A stretch of DNA of 22,719 nucleotides, from contig CANDJX010000007.1 of assembly GCA_947385185.1 (NCBI GenBank), positions 1-22,719 on the forward strand, written 5' to 3'. The DNA comes from an uncultured Clostridia bacterium (lineage in GTDB: Bacteria; Bacillota; Clostridia; Christensenellales; Pumilibacteraceae). A model generated the notes under the pieces. That model worked only from the letters and a program-made list of their open reading frames with translations, did not search any database and was not told the DNA's origin. Positions 21,935 to 22,719 of this stretch are shown one piece after another. Made by a program: the position numbers and the translations under genes. The first letter of the stretch is position 1, and every line of letters starts with the position of its first letter.

Positions 21935-22719
21935 ATGAAAACCGACGCAATAATTATTATGGACGGTTTCGGTCACAGAACCGAAACGAACGGAAACGCG
22001 GTTACCGCCGCGGGTACTCCGAATCTCGACCGACTTATGAGCAAATATCCGCACACACTCATCGAAGCGAGCGGGCTTGCCGTCGGACTTCCCGCCGGAC
22101 AGATGGGTAACAGCGAGGTCGGGCATCTCAATATCGGCGCGGGACGCGTGGTCTATCAGGACATCACCGCGATCGATAAAGCGATTTCGGACGGCGAATT
22201 TTATACGAACGACCGTTTCGTCGCCGCGATCGAGAATTGCAAAAAGCACGACAGCGCGCTGCACCTCGTCGGCTTGCTCTCGAACGGCGGCGTGCATTCC
22301 ATGAATACGCACCTTTACGCGCTTCTCGAAACGGCGAAGATCAACGGACTTACCAAAGTTTTCGTGCACTGCCTTATGGACGGGCGCGACGTGCCGCCTA
22401 CGTCGGGCGGGGAGTTTATAGCCGAGCTCGAGAAAAAGATAAAAGAACTCGGCGTCGGTAAGATCGCGACGGTCATCGGCAGGTATTATTATATGGACCG
22501 CGACAATCGCTGGGAACGCGTCAAGGAAGGCTACGACATGATGTATGCCGGCGTGGGCGAGCATTACGCCACCGCCGGCGCGGTTACCGCCAAGTCGTAT
22601 GCGGAAGGCGTGACCGACGAATTTATCCGCGCTTCGGTCGTCGGAGATTACGACGGCGTGCATGACGGCGATTCGGTGATATTCTTCAATTTCCGTTCCG
22701 ACCGCGCCCGCGAGATCAC
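21935..22719 (+). CDS. gpmI: Cofactor-independent phosphoglycerate mutase (partial, 3' end beyond window)
   Basis: The gene starts at ATG 21935 behind AAAAAGGAA and stays open to the window edge, giving about 261 residues of a protein usually slightly over 500 long. It interconverts 3- and 2-phosphoglycerate in glycolysis. The N-terminal metal aspartate lies in IIIMDGFGHR, and the catalytic serine is S60 in GQMGNSEVGHLNIGAGRVVYQD. SNGGVHSMNTHLYALLETAK, HCLMDGRDVPPTSGG, IGRYYYMDRDNRWERV and FFNFRSDRARE are further family signatures of the phosphotransferase insertion domain. There is no truncation other than the window edge. The gene has its own promoter and is not tied to the neighbouring membrane protein gene. 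Confidence 0.96.
   Translation, partial: MKTDAIIIMDGFGHRTETNGNAVTAAGTPNLDRLMSKYPHTLIEASGLAVGLPAGQMGNSEVGHLNIGAGRVVYQDITAIDKAISDGEFYTNDRFVAAIENCKKHDSALHLVGLLSNGGVHSMNTHLYALLETAKINGLTKVFVHCLMDGRDVPPTSGGEFIAELEKKIKELGVGKIATVIGRYYYMDRDNRWERVKEGYDMMYAGVGEHYATAGAVTAKSYAEGVTDEFIRASVVGDYDGVHDGDSVIFFNFRSDRAREI

Overview
The window looks like a chromosomal segment of an uncultured Clostridia-type bacterium (Bacillota). Supporting signs are strong GGAGG-type ribosome binding sites, sigma-A promoters with exact 17-base spacers, TTG/GTG starts in places, a UviB/BhlA-like and a phiLC3-like holin, and a PocR-type AraC regulator. The codons look moderately GC-rich and the intergenic DNA AT-rich. The lineage is inference; there is no rRNA or other taxonomic marker.

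Region 1 (1-5911) is the right-hand part of a prophage structural cassette, all on the + strand with tight or overlapping genes. Its order resembles the P22-type capsid/head-completion order: a scaffold-like fragment, the major capsid protein, a small protein, a gp4-like head-tail adaptor, a gp10-like beta-propeller stabilisation protein, a small beta-rich protein, a BhlA-like membrane protein, a 46-residue ORF, a long coiled-coil protein and a second holin. No tailspike, endolysin or integrase follows.

Region 2 (5912-6644) is a 733-base non-coding stretch. It holds a terminator, a dispersed inverted-repeat element, two different three-copy arrays of palindromic sites, and a near-perfect promoter. 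That promoter drives an AAA+ ATPase/DUF4143 protein (6645-7826). A paralogue at 15488-16687 also has a consensus promoter with inverted repeats just upstream of its -35 box. The two ATPases bracket the sugar locus.

Region 3 (7889-15271) is a pentose-utilisation locus. A PocR/AraC regulator is divergent from transketolase - xylose isomerase (xylA) - xylulokinase (xylB) - GH43 glycosidase. GH43 would release xylose or arabinose from oligosaccharides inside the cell. XylA and XylB would make xylulose 5-phosphate, and transketolase would feed it into the pentose phosphate pathway. No transporter is present here. A long hairpin separates xylA and xylB.

Region 4 (16783-18717) is an XRE repressor divergent from two tandem zinc-ribbon membrane proteins, with palindromic operators over the promoter. 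Region 5 (18931-22719) holds ordinary chromosomal genes: adenine deaminase, an unrecognised polytopic membrane protein, and the start of cofactor-independent phosphoglycerate mutase, which runs off the end of the window.
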